In this document: one piece after another, positions 53,863 to 63,200 of the stretch
Position numbering within the stretch: the first letter of the stretch is position 1
Layout: each line of letters opens with the position of its first letter
Source: Aliiroseovarius marinus
Lineage (GTDB): Bacteria > Pseudomonadota > Alphaproteobacteria > Rhodobacterales > Rhodobacteraceae
Reading direction: 5' to 3'
NCBI RefSeq assembly: GCF_004360145.1
Contig: NZ_ML178717.1
Coordinates: 66,338 to 130,337 of the forward strand
Length of the DNA stretch: 64,000 bases
The notes under the pieces: model-generated
What the model was told of the DNA's origin: nothing
What the model saw: the letters and a program-made list of their open reading frames with translations, nothing else
Database searches by the model: none
Program-made: the position numbers and the translations under genes

Positions 53863-53882
53863 CCCGCCGGTTGCCCGGCGGG
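53863..53882 (-). promoter_or_regulatory. GC-rich hairpin between gcvH and gcvP
   Basis: CCCGCCGG (53863-53870) pairs with CCGGCGGG (53875-53882) with a four-base loop; likely a stability or attenuation element within the operon. Confidence 0.5.
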
Positions 53883-53892
53883 CGGTCTGTTC

Positions 53893-54258
53893 TTAGCCGA
53901 TCAGGGCTTTGTAGCCGTCCAGATCCATCAGATCTTCCAGCTGCGAGGCGTCTGCCAGCTTGACCTTATAGATCCAGGCGTCGCCCTCGGGATTTTCGTT
54001 CAAGGCACCAGGGGTGTCTTCCAAAGCACCATTGGCCTCAACCACTTCACCGTCAACCGGTGCGTAGATTTCGGACGCGGCTTTCACACTTTCGATTACG
54101 CCGATCTCGTCGCCTTTTTCGAATTCGTCGCCCGCTTCGCGCTGCTCAACGAAAACGATTTCGCCCAGCTGGTCAGCGGCGTGTTGCGTGATGCCGATGG
54201 TGGCGATGTCGCCCTCTACGGTGATCCATTCGTGCTCTTCCGAGTAATAAGTCGTCAT
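53893..54258 (-). CDS. gcvH: Glycine cleavage system H protein
   Basis: A 121-residue lipoyl carrier. The lipoylation lysine is Lys59 in [15 protein letters not shown]. It shuttles the aminomethyl group between P, T and L proteins. It lies 18 bases after gcvT. A LipA is encoded in the same operon. Confidence 0.96.
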   Translation of the reverse strand: MTTYYSEEHEWITVEGDIATIGITQHAADQLGEIVFVEQREAGDEFEKGDEIGVIESVKAASEIYAPVDGEVVEANGALEDTPGALNENPEGDAWIYKVKLADASQLEDLMDLDGYKALIG

Positions 54259-54276
54259 ATCAGGATATCCCCTGTC

Positions 54277-55374
54277 TTAGCGTTTGTAGTTCTGCTGCAC
54301 GAAGGGCAGCGATACGATTTCGGCAGGCTGGGCCTTGCCGCGAATGATAAGGTTCACTTTCTCTCCAACCTCGCCGTGGCCCTTGGCCACATAGCCCATA
54401 GCAACGGGGCCACCGACGGTCGGACCAAAACTGCCCGAGGTGATCTCGCCGATGGTGTTGCCTTCGGCGCACTGGATTTCCACGTGCTGACGAGCGGGGG
54501 CACGGCCTTCGGGCTTGATGCCCACCAGCTTTTTCGCGGCGCCTTCGGCCAGTTCACGCTGGATACGCTCGGCACCCGGGAAACCGCCTTCTTCTTTGCG
54601 GCGCTTCTGGATCGCCCAAGCAAGGCTTGCTTCGATCGGCGAGGTCGACTGGTCGATGTCGTTGCCATAAAGGCAAAGGCCAGCTTCCAGACGCAGGCTG
54701 TCGCGGGCGCCAAGGCCAGCGGGCTCGCAGTCGTCATGGGCCAGGAAGGCGCGGGCGACGGCTTCGGCATCTGCTTCCGGGATCGAAATCTCGTAGCCGT
54801 CTTCGCCGGTATAGCCCAGACGCGAAATGCGGCAGCTGACACCGTTGATGTCCGCAACGGTGGTTTCCATGAAGGTCAGGTCACGCGCGGCCGGGCAAAG
54901 CTCGCCCACCACGTCCTCGGCCTTGGGGCCTTGCACGGCAACCAGCGCGCGGTCGAAGATCTCGGTCACCTCGACGCCGTCCAGATTGGCGGCCATGTGC
55001 GGGATGTCCTGATGACGCATGGATGCGTTCACCACGACAAAGAAATGATCACCGGCGTTCGAGACGATCAGGTCATCCATGATGCCGCCGTCTTCGTTGG
55101 TGAAGAAGCCATAGCGTGCCTTGCCTTCTTTCAGCGTGGCATAGGCCTGCGGGCAGATCGCTTCCAGCTTCTCGCCGATATTGTCGCCTTTCAGGATCAC
55201 CTGACCCATGTGGCTGACGTCAAACAGCGCGGCTTTCTCGCGGCAGTGCTTGTGCTCGCCCATAATCCCCATCGGGTATTGAACGGGCATTTCCCAGCCA
55301 GCGAAATCGACCATCTTGCCGCCAAGTTCGACGTGCAAATCATACAACGGTGTGCGTTTAGGGGTGTCGGTCAT
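54277..55374 (-). CDS. gcvT: Aminomethyltransferase, glycine cleavage T-protein
   Basis: A 365-residue tetrahydrofolate-dependent aminomethyltransferase. DFAGWEMPVQYPMGIMGEH at the N-terminus, FDVSHMGQ and LGARDSLRLEAGLCLYGNDI mark the family. It follows the symporter after 79 bases with a strong hairpin and precedes gcvH. Confidence 0.96.
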   Translation of the reverse strand: MTDTPKRTPLYDLHVELGGKMVDFAGWEMPVQYPMGIMGEHKHCREKAALFDVSHMGQVILKGDNIGEKLEAICPQAYATLKEGKARYGFFTNEDGGIMDDLIVSNAGDHFFVVVNASMRHQDIPHMAANLDGVEVTEIFDRALVAVQGPKAEDVVGELCPAARDLTFMETTVADINGVSCRISRLGYTGEDGYEISIPEADAEAVARAFLAHDDCEPAGLGARDSLRLEAGLCLYGNDIDQSTSPIEASLAWAIQKRRKEEGGFPGAERIQRELAEGAAKKLVGIKPEGRAPARQHVEIQCAEGNTIGEITSGSFGPTVGGPVAMGYVAKGHGEVGEKVNLIIRGKAQPAEIVSLPFVQQNYKR

Positions 55375-55408
55375 GTCGGCCTCCTATGGCGCGATTGATA
55401 TTGTCGGG

Positions 55409-55436
55409 GCCGGGGGGCAGGTATCCGCCCCCCGGC
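55409..55436 (-). promoter_or_regulatory. GC-rich hairpin between symporter and gcvT
   Basis: Ten-base perfect arms GCCGGGGGGC (55409-55418) and GCCCCCCGGC (55427-55436), loop 8 bases, no T run. Likely a message-stability or processing element. Confidence 0.55.
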
Positions 55437-55453
55437 GTCATCTTTGTTCGGCG

Positions 55454-56824
55454 TTATTCAGCCGGGGTCTGATCCGGCTCGGTCGCGCCACCCGAGGCGA
55501 AGAATTCCTTCGTCACCTTGAAGACGACCGGGCTGAGCAGGGCCAAGGCGATCAGGTTCGGGATCGCCATCATGGCGTTCAGCGTATCGGCCAGCAGCCA
55601 GATGAAGCCCAGATTGGCGGTCGCGCCCAGCGGCACGGCGATGCACCACAGGATGCGGAACGGGACCAGAGATTTGACGCCCAGGAAGAACTCGACGCAT
55701 TTCTCACCATAATAGGACCAGCCCAAGATGGTGGTAAAGGCAAAGACTGACAGTGAGATAGCGATCAAGTAGCCGCCGAAGCCCGGCAGGGTCGTCTCGA
55801 ACGCCAGCGAGGTCAAAGCCGCACCGGATTCACCCGAGGTCCACGCGCCCGACGCGATGATCGCAAGGCCCGTGATCGAGCAGACGATGATCGTATCGAT
55901 GAAGGTTCCCAGCATGGCAACCAGACCTTGGTTTACCGGACCAGCGGTTTCAGCTGCAGCGTGAGCGATGGGCGCCGAGCCCAGACCAGCTTCGTTCGAG
56001 AACACGCCACGTGCCACACCAAAGCGGATGGCGGCCCAGACGGCGGCGCCCGCAAAACCACCTTCGGCGGCCGAGGGCGTGAAGGCGTGGGTAAAGACCA
56101 GCGACAGGGCGTTGCCCAGCTCACCAGCGTTCAGAAGCAGAACCAGAAGGCCGATCAGGATGTAAGACACAGCCATCAGCGGCACCAGTTTTTCAGCCAC
56201 GGCACCGATGCGGGTAATACCACCCAGCACAACGCCACCGGTCAGGACCATCAGGACCACGCCCGTGCCGATTTCCGGAATACCGAAGTTGGTGTTCAGC
56301 ACGTCGGCCACACCGTTTGCCTGCACCGTGTTGCCGATGCCGAAGGCGGCGATGGCACCAAAGCCAGCAAATGCCGGAGCCAGCCAGTACCACTGCTTAC
56401 CCAGCCCGTTCTTGATGTAGTACATCGGACCACCGACGTAGTTGCCCAGCTCGTCCTGCTCGCGGTATTTCACCGCGCAGACGGCCTCGGCGTATTTGGT
56501 GGCCATGCCCACAAGCGCGGTCATCCACATCCAGAACAGGGCGCCAGGGCCACCCAAGAATACGGCGGTTGCAACGCCGGCGATGTTCCCGGTGCCGATC
56601 GTGGCCGACAGCGAGGTCATCAGCGCCTGAAACGGCGTGATCTGACCGGCACCATGCGCGGTGCGACCGTTCCACAACAGTGAAAACCCTTTACCGATTT
56701 TCAGGATCGGCATCAGCTTCAAGCCGACCTGAAGGAATAGGCCGACCCCCAGGATCAGGACCAACATCAGTGGCCCCCAAACGATCCCGTTGATCCAGCC
56801 TACAAAATTTGACAACGCTTCCAT
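55454..56824 (-). CDS. Alanine/glycine:cation symporter (AGCS family)
   Basis: A 456-residue inner-membrane symporter with about 11 hydrophobic segments. GIVWGPLMLVLILGVGLFLQ at the N-terminus and PFQALMTSLSATIGTGNIAGV mark the AGCS family, which moves glycine or alanine with Na+ or H+. Its place between lipA and gcvT makes glycine the likely substrate. Confidence 0.92.
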   Translation of the reverse strand: MEALSNFVGWINGIVWGPLMLVLILGVGLFLQVGLKLMPILKIGKGFSLLWNGRTAHGAGQITPFQALMTSLSATIGTGNIAGVATAVFLGGPGALFWMWMTALVGMATKYAEAVCAVKYREQDELGNYVGGPMYYIKNGLGKQWYWLAPAFAGFGAIAAFGIGNTVQANGVADVLNTNFGIPEIGTGVVLMVLTGGVVLGGITRIGAVAEKLVPLMAVSYILIGLLVLLLNAGELGNALSLVFTHAFTPSAAEGGFAGAAVWAAIRFGVARGVFSNEAGLGSAPIAHAAAETAGPVNQGLVAMLGTFIDTIIVCSITGLAIIASGAWTSGESGAALTSLAFETTLPGFGGYLIAISLSVFAFTTILGWSYYGEKCVEFFLGVKSLVPFRILWCIAVPLGATANLGFIWLLADTLNAMMAIPNLIALALLSPVVFKVTKEFFASGGATEPDQTPAE

Positions 56825-56849
56825 GGTTTCCTCCCCTTAGCGTCCTCAG

Positions 56850-57794
56850 TCAGGCCCCAGCCGCAAGCGCCACTTGGCGCGCTTGCTTGAGGGCCGCGAA
56901 ATCTTCGTCAGCATGGAACGACGACCGCGTCAGCGGCGTGGCCGACACCCCAAGGAACCCCTTGGCGCGGGCGGCTTGTTCCAAGCTTGCGAACTCTTCC
57001 GGTGTCCAGAACCGGTCGATCTTGTGATGTTTGGCGGTGGGCTGCAGATACTGCCCAACGGTTAGGAAATCGACATTGGCGGCGCGCAGGTCGTCCATGA
57101 CTTGCTTTACCTCGGCCATCGTCTCGCCCAGACCGACCATCAGGCCAGACTTGGTGAACAGGCCGGGGTTGGCGCGCTTGGCATCATCCAGAAGGCGCAG
57201 CGACTGGTAGTAGCGCGCGCCGGGGCGCACCGTCGGATACAGACGCGGCACGGTTTCCAGATTGTGATTGAAAACGTCGGGGGCGGCGTCAAAGACCTCG
57301 TCCGCTGCATCGCCCTTACCCAGAAAATCCGGGGTCAGAACTTCGACCGTTGTGCCGGGGTTCTGATGGCGCACCGCGCGGATCGTCTGGGCGATATGCC
57401 CTGCCCCACCATCGGCCAGATCATCCCGGTCAACCGAGGTGATCACCACGTGACGCAGCCCCAGCTTCTTGACCGCAGCTGCCACGCGGCCCGGTTCGAA
57501 CGCGTCCAGCGCATCCGGGCGGCCGGTCGACACGTTGCAGAAGCTACACCCACGGGTGCAGATCTCGCCCATGATCATCATGGTGGCGTGACGCTTGGAC
57601 CAACATTCACCCACATTCGGGCATGCAGCCTCTTCGCAGACCGTGACCAGATCGTGATCCCGCATCAGGCGACGGGTCTCGTAATACTCGGCGCTTTCGA
57701 TCTTCTTTTTGCGAATCCAGCTGGGCTTGCGCGGGATCGCGCTGTCGGGCTTGTGGGCCTTTTCGGGGTGACGAAGGCGGGGGATCTGGTTCAT
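56850..57794 (-). CDS. lipA: Lipoyl synthase
   Basis: A 314-residue radical SAM enzyme that inserts sulfur into octanoyl groups. Auxiliary cluster cysteines in [12 protein letters not shown] and radical SAM cysteines in [10 protein letters not shown] are intact, and the terminal serine ligand lies in [12 protein letters not shown] at 57794 with GGGGG six bases upstream is chosen over GTG at 57797. It is 10 bases after lpdA, supporting H-protein and other lipoyl domains. Confidence 0.95.
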   Translation of the reverse strand: MNQIPRLRHPEKAHKPDSAIPRKPSWIRKKKIESAEYYETRRLMRDHDLVTVCEEAACPNVGECWSKRHATMMIMGEICTRGCSFCNVSTGRPDALDAFEPGRVAAAVKKLGLRHVVITSVDRDDLADGGAGHIAQTIRAVRHQNPGTTVEVLTPDFLGKGDAADEVFDAAPDVFNHNLETVPRLYPTVRPGARYYQSLRLLDDAKRANPGLFTKSGLMVGLGETMAEVKQVMDDLRAANVDFLTVGQYLQPTAKHHKIDRFWTPEEFASLEQAARAKGFLGVSATPLTRSSFHADEDFAALKQARQVALAAGA

Positions 57795-57804
57795 CACTGC
57801 CCCC

Positions 57805-59181
57805 TTACGCGTGAATAGCGCGGCCCAGCGCGTCCAGACAGGCTTCTTTCACGGCCTCAGCCATGGAGGGGTGCGCGTGACAGCTTGCCGCCACGTCCGT
57901 GAGTGTCGCCCCCTTCGCCATAGCCAAGACCAGTTCGGCGATCAGATCGCCGCCGTGAGCACCACAAATATGCGCCCCCAGCAGCACGCCGTCGGGCGAC
58001 GCCAGAACTTTGACCGCACCGTCCGTTTCCCCGGTCGAGCGCGCGCGCGAGTTCGCCATGAAGGTAAACTTGCCGCTGATATAGTCGGTGCCCGCGTCCT
58101 TCAGCGCCTCTTCGGTTGCCCCGACTGAAGCAACCTCGGGATCGGTGTAAACCACGCCCGGAACTTTGTCGTAGTCCACATGGCCCTGCAGACCGGCCAG
58201 ACCTTCAACACAGGCCACACCATCTTCTTCCGCTTTATGCGCCAGCATCGGGCCGGGCACACAATCGCCAATGGCATAGATGCCGGGCACCGAGCTTTGG
58301 AAGCTGCCGTCCACCGGGATGAAGCCGCGTTCGTTGACCTCAACGCCCAGCGCGTCCAGCCCCAGACCACGGGTGACCGGGCGACGGCCAATGGCGACCA
58401 GAACCTTGTCGGCCACGATGGTGTCCACGGTGTCTTTGCCAACGCGTTCCACAGTCAGGGACAGACCGCCCTCGCCTGCGTCAACCGCCTTCACAGCGCG
58501 GCCCAGTTGGAATTTCAGCCCACGCTTCGACAGGGCGCGCTGCGCCAGCTTGGCGATCTCGCCATCAATGCCGGGCAGGATGCGGTCGAGGTATTCAACA
58601 ACGGTCACCTTGGCGCCCAGACGCGCCCAAACCTGACCCAGCTCCAGACCGATGACACCCGCGCCGATCACCACCAGATGTTCAGGCACCGCATCCAGCG
58701 CCAACGCGCCGGTCGAGCTGAGTACGTCGGTTTCGTCAATCTCGACACCCGGCAGCGGGGTCGGTTCCGAGCCGGTGGCAATCAGAATGTTCTTTGTTTC
58801 GTGAATGGTGTCGCCCACCTTGACCTGACCGGCGGCGGGAATGGTCGCCCACCCCTCGATCAGTTCGACGCCGTTCTTTTTGAACAGAAATCCGATGCCC
58901 TTGGTCAGATCACCGACGACCTTATCTTTACGTGCCATCATGGCATTCAGATCCAGCGAAGCACCTTCAACCGCAATCCCATGAGCAGCCAGATGCGATA
59001 GCTCGGCATATTTACCGGACGAGGTCAGAAGCGCCTTCGACGGGATGCAGCCCACGTTCAGGCACGTCCCGCCCAACGACCCACGGCCTTCAACACAGGC
59101 AACCTTAAGGCCCAGCTGTGCCGCACGAATGGCAGCGACATAGCCACCGGGGCCGGCTCCAATCACGATCAGGTCAAACAT
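57805..59181 (-). CDS. lpdA: Dihydrolipoyl dehydrogenase
   Basis: A 458-residue flavoprotein disulfide reductase. FAD motif [16 protein letters not shown], redox disulfide [16 protein letters not shown] domain [15 protein letters not shown] and catalytic histidine in [10 protein letters not shown] are present. It reoxidises the lipoyl arm, here most likely as the L-protein of glycine cleavage but able to serve other 2-oxoacid complexes. The ATG at 59181 follows GGAGGAAA; the frame is open further upstream. First gene of the cluster. Confidence 0.95.
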   Translation of the reverse strand: MFDLIVIGAGPGGYVAAIRAAQLGLKVACVEGRGSLGGTCLNVGCIPSKALLTSSGKYAELSHLAAHGIAVEGASLDLNAMMARKDKVVGDLTKGIGFLFKKNGVELIEGWATIPAAGQVKVGDTIHETKNILIATGSEPTPLPGVEIDETDVLSSTGALALDAVPEHLVVIGAGVIGLELGQVWARLGAKVTVVEYLDRILPGIDGEIAKLAQRALSKRGLKFQLGRAVKAVDAGEGGLSLTVERVGKDTVDTIVADKVLVAIGRRPVTRGLGLDALGVEVNERGFIPVDGSFQSSVPGIYAIGDCVPGPMLAHKAEEDGVACVEGLAGLQGHVDYDKVPGVVYTDPEVASVGATEEALKDAGTDYISGKFTFMANSRARSTGETDGAVKVLASPDGVLLGAHICGAHGGDLIAELVLAMAKGATLTDVAASCHAHPSMAEAVKEACLDALGRAIHA

Positions 59182-59230
59182 GTTTTCCTCCGCTTCCCGC
59201 TCACATTCATGAATGCGCATTTTGTGGAAT

Positions 59231-59269
59231 AGTTTCCTATCCGGGATTTCTTGTTTCTCATAGGAAACT
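59231..59269. promoter_or_regulatory. Ten-base inverted repeat in the lpdA/XRE divergent region
   Basis: AGTTTCCTAT (59231-59240) pairs perfectly with ATAGGAAACT (59260-59269), spacer 19 bases; an inner GTTTC-N6-GAAAC pair (59253-59257 and 59264-59268) overlaps the right half. Position between divergent starts suggests an operator for the adjacent XRE regulator that may control both genes. Confidence 0.6.
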
Positions 59270-59370
59270 TCGGGGGGAAGTGCAACATTTGTGTGCAGTG
59301 GGATACTTTGACAGCTCTGAGAGCAGTAACTAAGCTGCGGAGGAACAACGGGAAAATTCAGGAGGCCCGC

Positions 59371-59985
59371 ATGGAAATCGACCCGAATGGCGCTGCACAA
59401 ACAGGCAGCGAGCCTGCGGACGCACCCGATGGCGAAGCGATGGGCCTTATGATTCGAGAGGCCCGGAAGGCGAAAGGGCTGACGCTGGAAGATACGGCGC
59501 GGGCCGCTGGCATCGGCCGCTCGACCCTGTCAAAGATCGAAAACAATCAGACGCGACCAAGCTTCGACATCATCCGCCGCCTGATGCAAACGCTGGAACT
59601 TGAAACCCCACAGTTGTTCCTGCAATCCGCGAAGACGGACATTTCCGGTCGCCGCGACTATACCCGCGCCGGTCAGGGCGAGATCAAAAAGACGCCAACC
59701 TACACGCATGAATTGCTGTGCAACGAACTGACCTCGAAAAGCATGGTGCCCTATATCTCGACCGTCACCGCACGCGAGGTGTCCGAGTATGACGATTGGG
59801 TGCGCCATAACGGTGAAGAGTTCATGTTCGTTCTGTCGGGCGAGCTGACATTGGTGACCGAGCACTACCGCCCGCTGCATCTGGGCCCCGGCGATTCTGT
59901 CTATTACGACGCGCGGATGGGGCATGGGCTGATCTCGACCAGCAAAGAAGATGCGAAAGTGCTGTGGGTGTCGCTGGGCCTGTAA
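59371..59985 (+). CDS. XRE family regulator with C-terminal cupin
   Basis: A 204-residue transcription factor. HTH_3 domain (MIREARKAKGLTLEDTARAAGIGRSTLSKIEN, residues about 28-60) and a cupin sensor domain (NGEEFMFVLSGELTLVTE, LGPGDSVYYDARMGHG, about 145-200). GGAGG five bases before the ATG at 59371 decides the start; the frame opens 120 bases upstream. Divergent from lpdA, so may govern the glycine cleavage cluster or itself. Cupin ligand not known. Confidence 0.92.
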   Translation: MEIDPNGAAQTGSEPADAPDGEAMGLMIREARKAKGLTLEDTARAAGIGRSTLSKIENNQTRPSFDIIRRLMQTLELETPQLFLQSAKTDISGRRDYTRAGQGEIKKTPTYTHELLCNELTSKSMVPYISTVTAREVSEYDDWVRHNGEEFMFVLSGELTLVTEHYRPLHLGPGDSVYYDARMGHGLISTSKEDAKVLWVSLGL

Positions 59986-60055
59986 TGCTGGCACTTGCGC
60001 CAGTGTATGAAGGCTGACGCAACTCTCATTGCCCCCTCTCACCCGATGGTGAAAA

Positions 60056-60114
60056 CTGTCAACTTTATGTCTATTTTTAGGCTTGTTGACAGGGAAAAAC
60101 CGCGTCTCTACCCT
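60056..60114 (+). promoter_or_regulatory. Sigma70-like promoter overlapped by inverted repeat
   Basis: TTGACA (60086-60091), 17-base spacer, TACCCT (60109-60114). CTGTCAAC (60056-60063) and GTTGACAG (60085-60092) form a perfect eight-base inverted repeat with a 21-base spacer, the right arm covering the -35. It lies about 95 bases before the repeat-protein start. The rest of 59986-60208 shows no gene. Confidence 0.55.
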
Positions 60115-60208
60115 CGCAGCACGTTGTGAGGGAAGGGTGACCTTAAGTGCAGATTAACTGCCGTGGGTGCTCTACGAAATAGATAGATGATTATCACGTT
60201 TGCTGCGC

Positions 60209-63200
60209 GTGTCCGGTTTTCGCTTGGGTGCTGCCGTAAAATTAACTTGTTATGTTTCCAAACTCGGTCTTTTGGCCGGGCTTCATGCGTTGGTTGGCGC
60301 CCCGGCCTTGGCCAATGATCCGTGTCTAGAAGATGACGGCAATCCTGTTTCGGGCGCGATTGTCGAGGTCTTCTGCGAAGGCAATCAGTCAAACGGCGTT
60401 CACTTCCCGAAATTCACCTTTGTTCCCCTAGCCGGCTGGCACCTGCTCAATCCGTTCAACCCAAACACATTCTCAGAGATCGAGGTCGCCTATCTGGATC
60501 GCCCGATCGTCACCAACAACATCTCGGCCATTCGCCTGCTTACCTACGCGCAGCCCTATCTGGATTATGGCACCGATTTCGAAGCGCGGCTTCTGCCGGA
60601 TGGGAATGGTCGATACATTGGCGCCAGTGGCTTCGGCGCCTCTGCGGTTCAGCTCAGCTCGTACGGTGCATATCTGATGCAAGGGGATGTGAACCTTCCC
60701 TATCTTGACGAACGCTTTGGCTTCTCCGGCAGCGATCTGTCCTTAAGGATCGACAATTCTTACCCGACCCGCGGTCCGGGCGACGGGGCGATATACTTCG
60801 ACGACACGACTAAAGACTTCGGCCATGACCGCAGCAACGCCCAATATGCCAATTGGGCGGCTGGCAACGCGTTCCAGATGGTGACCACCGGTGATCGCGG
60901 CCACGGCGTCGTGGTAGAAAGCTATGGCGGCCATGGCTCTGGCGGCTCAAGCGACCGCACCTACGGTGGACCTGGGGGCCGCGGCGGCGTGCTTGGCGCG
61001 ATCATTCAGGGCCGCATCACCACCTATGGAAACGATGCGGCCGGGATCCTGATACGCAGCAAGGGCGGCAATGGCGGCAATGGGCACAATGGGACGCTCA
61101 TCGGCGGGGGCGGAAGTGGTGGCATCGGTGGACGCGGCGAATACGTTGTTCTGAACAACATGGCCTCGATCAGCACCCATGGATTCCGATCCTCTGGGAT
61201 CGTGGCGCAATCGTTGGGCGGCGGCGGTGGTCTGGGCGGCAATGGCGGCTGGGTATCCGGATCGGGCGGCGCAGGTGGTGCGGCCTCGAGTGGGGGCATC
61301 GTCTATGTAACGAACCAGAACTGGGCCAGCATCGTGACACGCGGTGCGGGCGCCAACGGCATTCTGGCACAGTCCATTGGCGGCTTCGCTGGTACAGCTG
61401 GGTCCGGGGGCTATCTGTTCTCGGCGGGCGGCAACGGACTCTCCGGTGGCAACGGCAGCGGCGTCTTTGTGACCAACAATGCCTCGATTGACACCTGGGG
61501 CGCTTATGATGCGGTCGGAATTCTGGCACAATCCATTGGTGGCGGAGGCGGAGCCGGTGGCGCGGCGGATGGGGCCTATGCCATTGGCGGCACGGGTGGC
61601 CTTGGCGGGGACAGCGCCGGGCTGAAAGTCATCAACCGCGGCACTATTAACACCCACTGGGGTCGGCGCAGCCACGGCATTCTGGCGCAGTCCATCGGTG
61701 GCGGCGGCGGTGTCGGTGGCAGCGCCAATGGCGCGGGCGCGCTTGGCGGTGACGGCAACTCGGCCGGATCATCTAATCAGGCCATCGTCGAGAATAGCGG
61801 CGCGATTTATACGGCCGGTCAGGACGCGATCGGCATCTTCGTCCAGTCCATTGGCGGCGGCGGTGGTCACGGCGGCAACGCCAGCGGCATGGCGGCCATC
61901 GGCGGACGCGGCGGATTTGGCGGCAATGGCGGCTTGGCCATCGTACGGAATGATGGATATGTGTCCACCTGGGGGCACTATTCCACCGGCATTTCTGCAC
62001 AAAGTATTGGCGGCGGCGGCGGAACCGGCGGCTCGGCCACCGCGTCCGGAGCCTTTGGCTCTTTCGCCATGGGCGGAAGCGGGGGATTTGGCGGCGGCGG
62101 CGCTTCCGTAGAGGTCACGAACAATAGCGGCTTCTCGGGCTCGGCCAACATCACAACACGCGGGGATTACGCAGACGGCATTCTGGCGCAATCCATCGGC
62201 GGCGGCGGCGGCAATGGCGGCGCGGCGATGTCCAGCGCGTTCGGCGCGGGCTTCTCGGCCGCCTTCGCCCTTGGGGCCAATGGTGGCGTCGGGGGTGGCG
62301 CTGGAAACGTGACCGTAAACTATCGCGGTGCCATTCGAACCGAAGGCGATTGGTCCAGCGCCGTACGTGCACAATCCTTGGGCGGCGGCGGCGGCAATGG
62401 CGGCTACGCGGTTTCAGGCGCGGCCGCGGCCACCGGTGCGCTCAGCTTTGCGTTGGGCGGATCGGGCGCTGCGGGTGGTCAGGCCCAAAGCGTAAGTGTC
62501 ACGACATACCATAACCTTCTCACACTCGGAGATCGTTCGACCGCGATCTTGGCCCAGTCGATTGGCGGTGGTGGCGGTAATGGGGGCTTTGCCTTCTCAG
62601 GCGCCATGAGCGGCGTCGGAAGCCTAAGCTTCGCCTTAGGCGGCAGCGGGGCACGTGGCGGCGGCGGGGCGAACGTCACCGTCGACAGCCACGGAAACAT
62701 TGCCACAGCCGGGCTGATGTCCGCGGGCATTGTGGCGCAGTCAATCGGTGGCGGCGGCGGTAATGGCGGCCACTCGATGGCGCAAAGCTTTGGCGGCGTT
62801 GGGGCGGGATCGCTGGCCCTGGGCGGTAGCGGATCGCTGGGCACCTATGCTGGGCATGTCAACGTCACATCGCGTGGTCAGATCGACACATCTGGTGACG
62901 GCGCGCACGGGATCGTTGCGCAGTCCATCGGCGGTGGTGGCGGCAATGGCGGCTTCGCAGTTGCAGGCGCGGCCAGTGGCGGCGGCACCTTGTCGGTGGC
63001 CGTGGGCGGCGCTGCAGGTGCTGGTGGCGGCGGACGGACCGTCACCGTCACGACATATGACCGGATCGGCACCCAAGGCGATCATGCTACAGGTATCTTG
63101 GCACAATCGCTTGGCGGTGGTGGCGGCAATGGCGGGATGGCCCTTGCGGCAGGTGCCTCGGGTAAAGGGGCGCTGTCGGTCGCCCTTGGCGGCGCAGGCG

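Noticed and set aside
51164-55398. Long plus-strand frames opposite gcvP, gcvH and gcvT
   Set aside because: Opposite to unmistakable glycine cleavage genes; no ribosome binding site or family match.
59182-59370. Glycine riboswitch before lpdA
   Set aside because: I looked for the conserved GGAGAG-type and CACCGAAGG-type blocks and saw none; a covariance search would be decisive.
60187-60316. ATG at 60187 as start of the repeat protein
   Set aside because: It is in another frame that ends at a TGA near 60316; using it would need a frameshift, for which there is no evidence beyond weak similarity of the leading residues.
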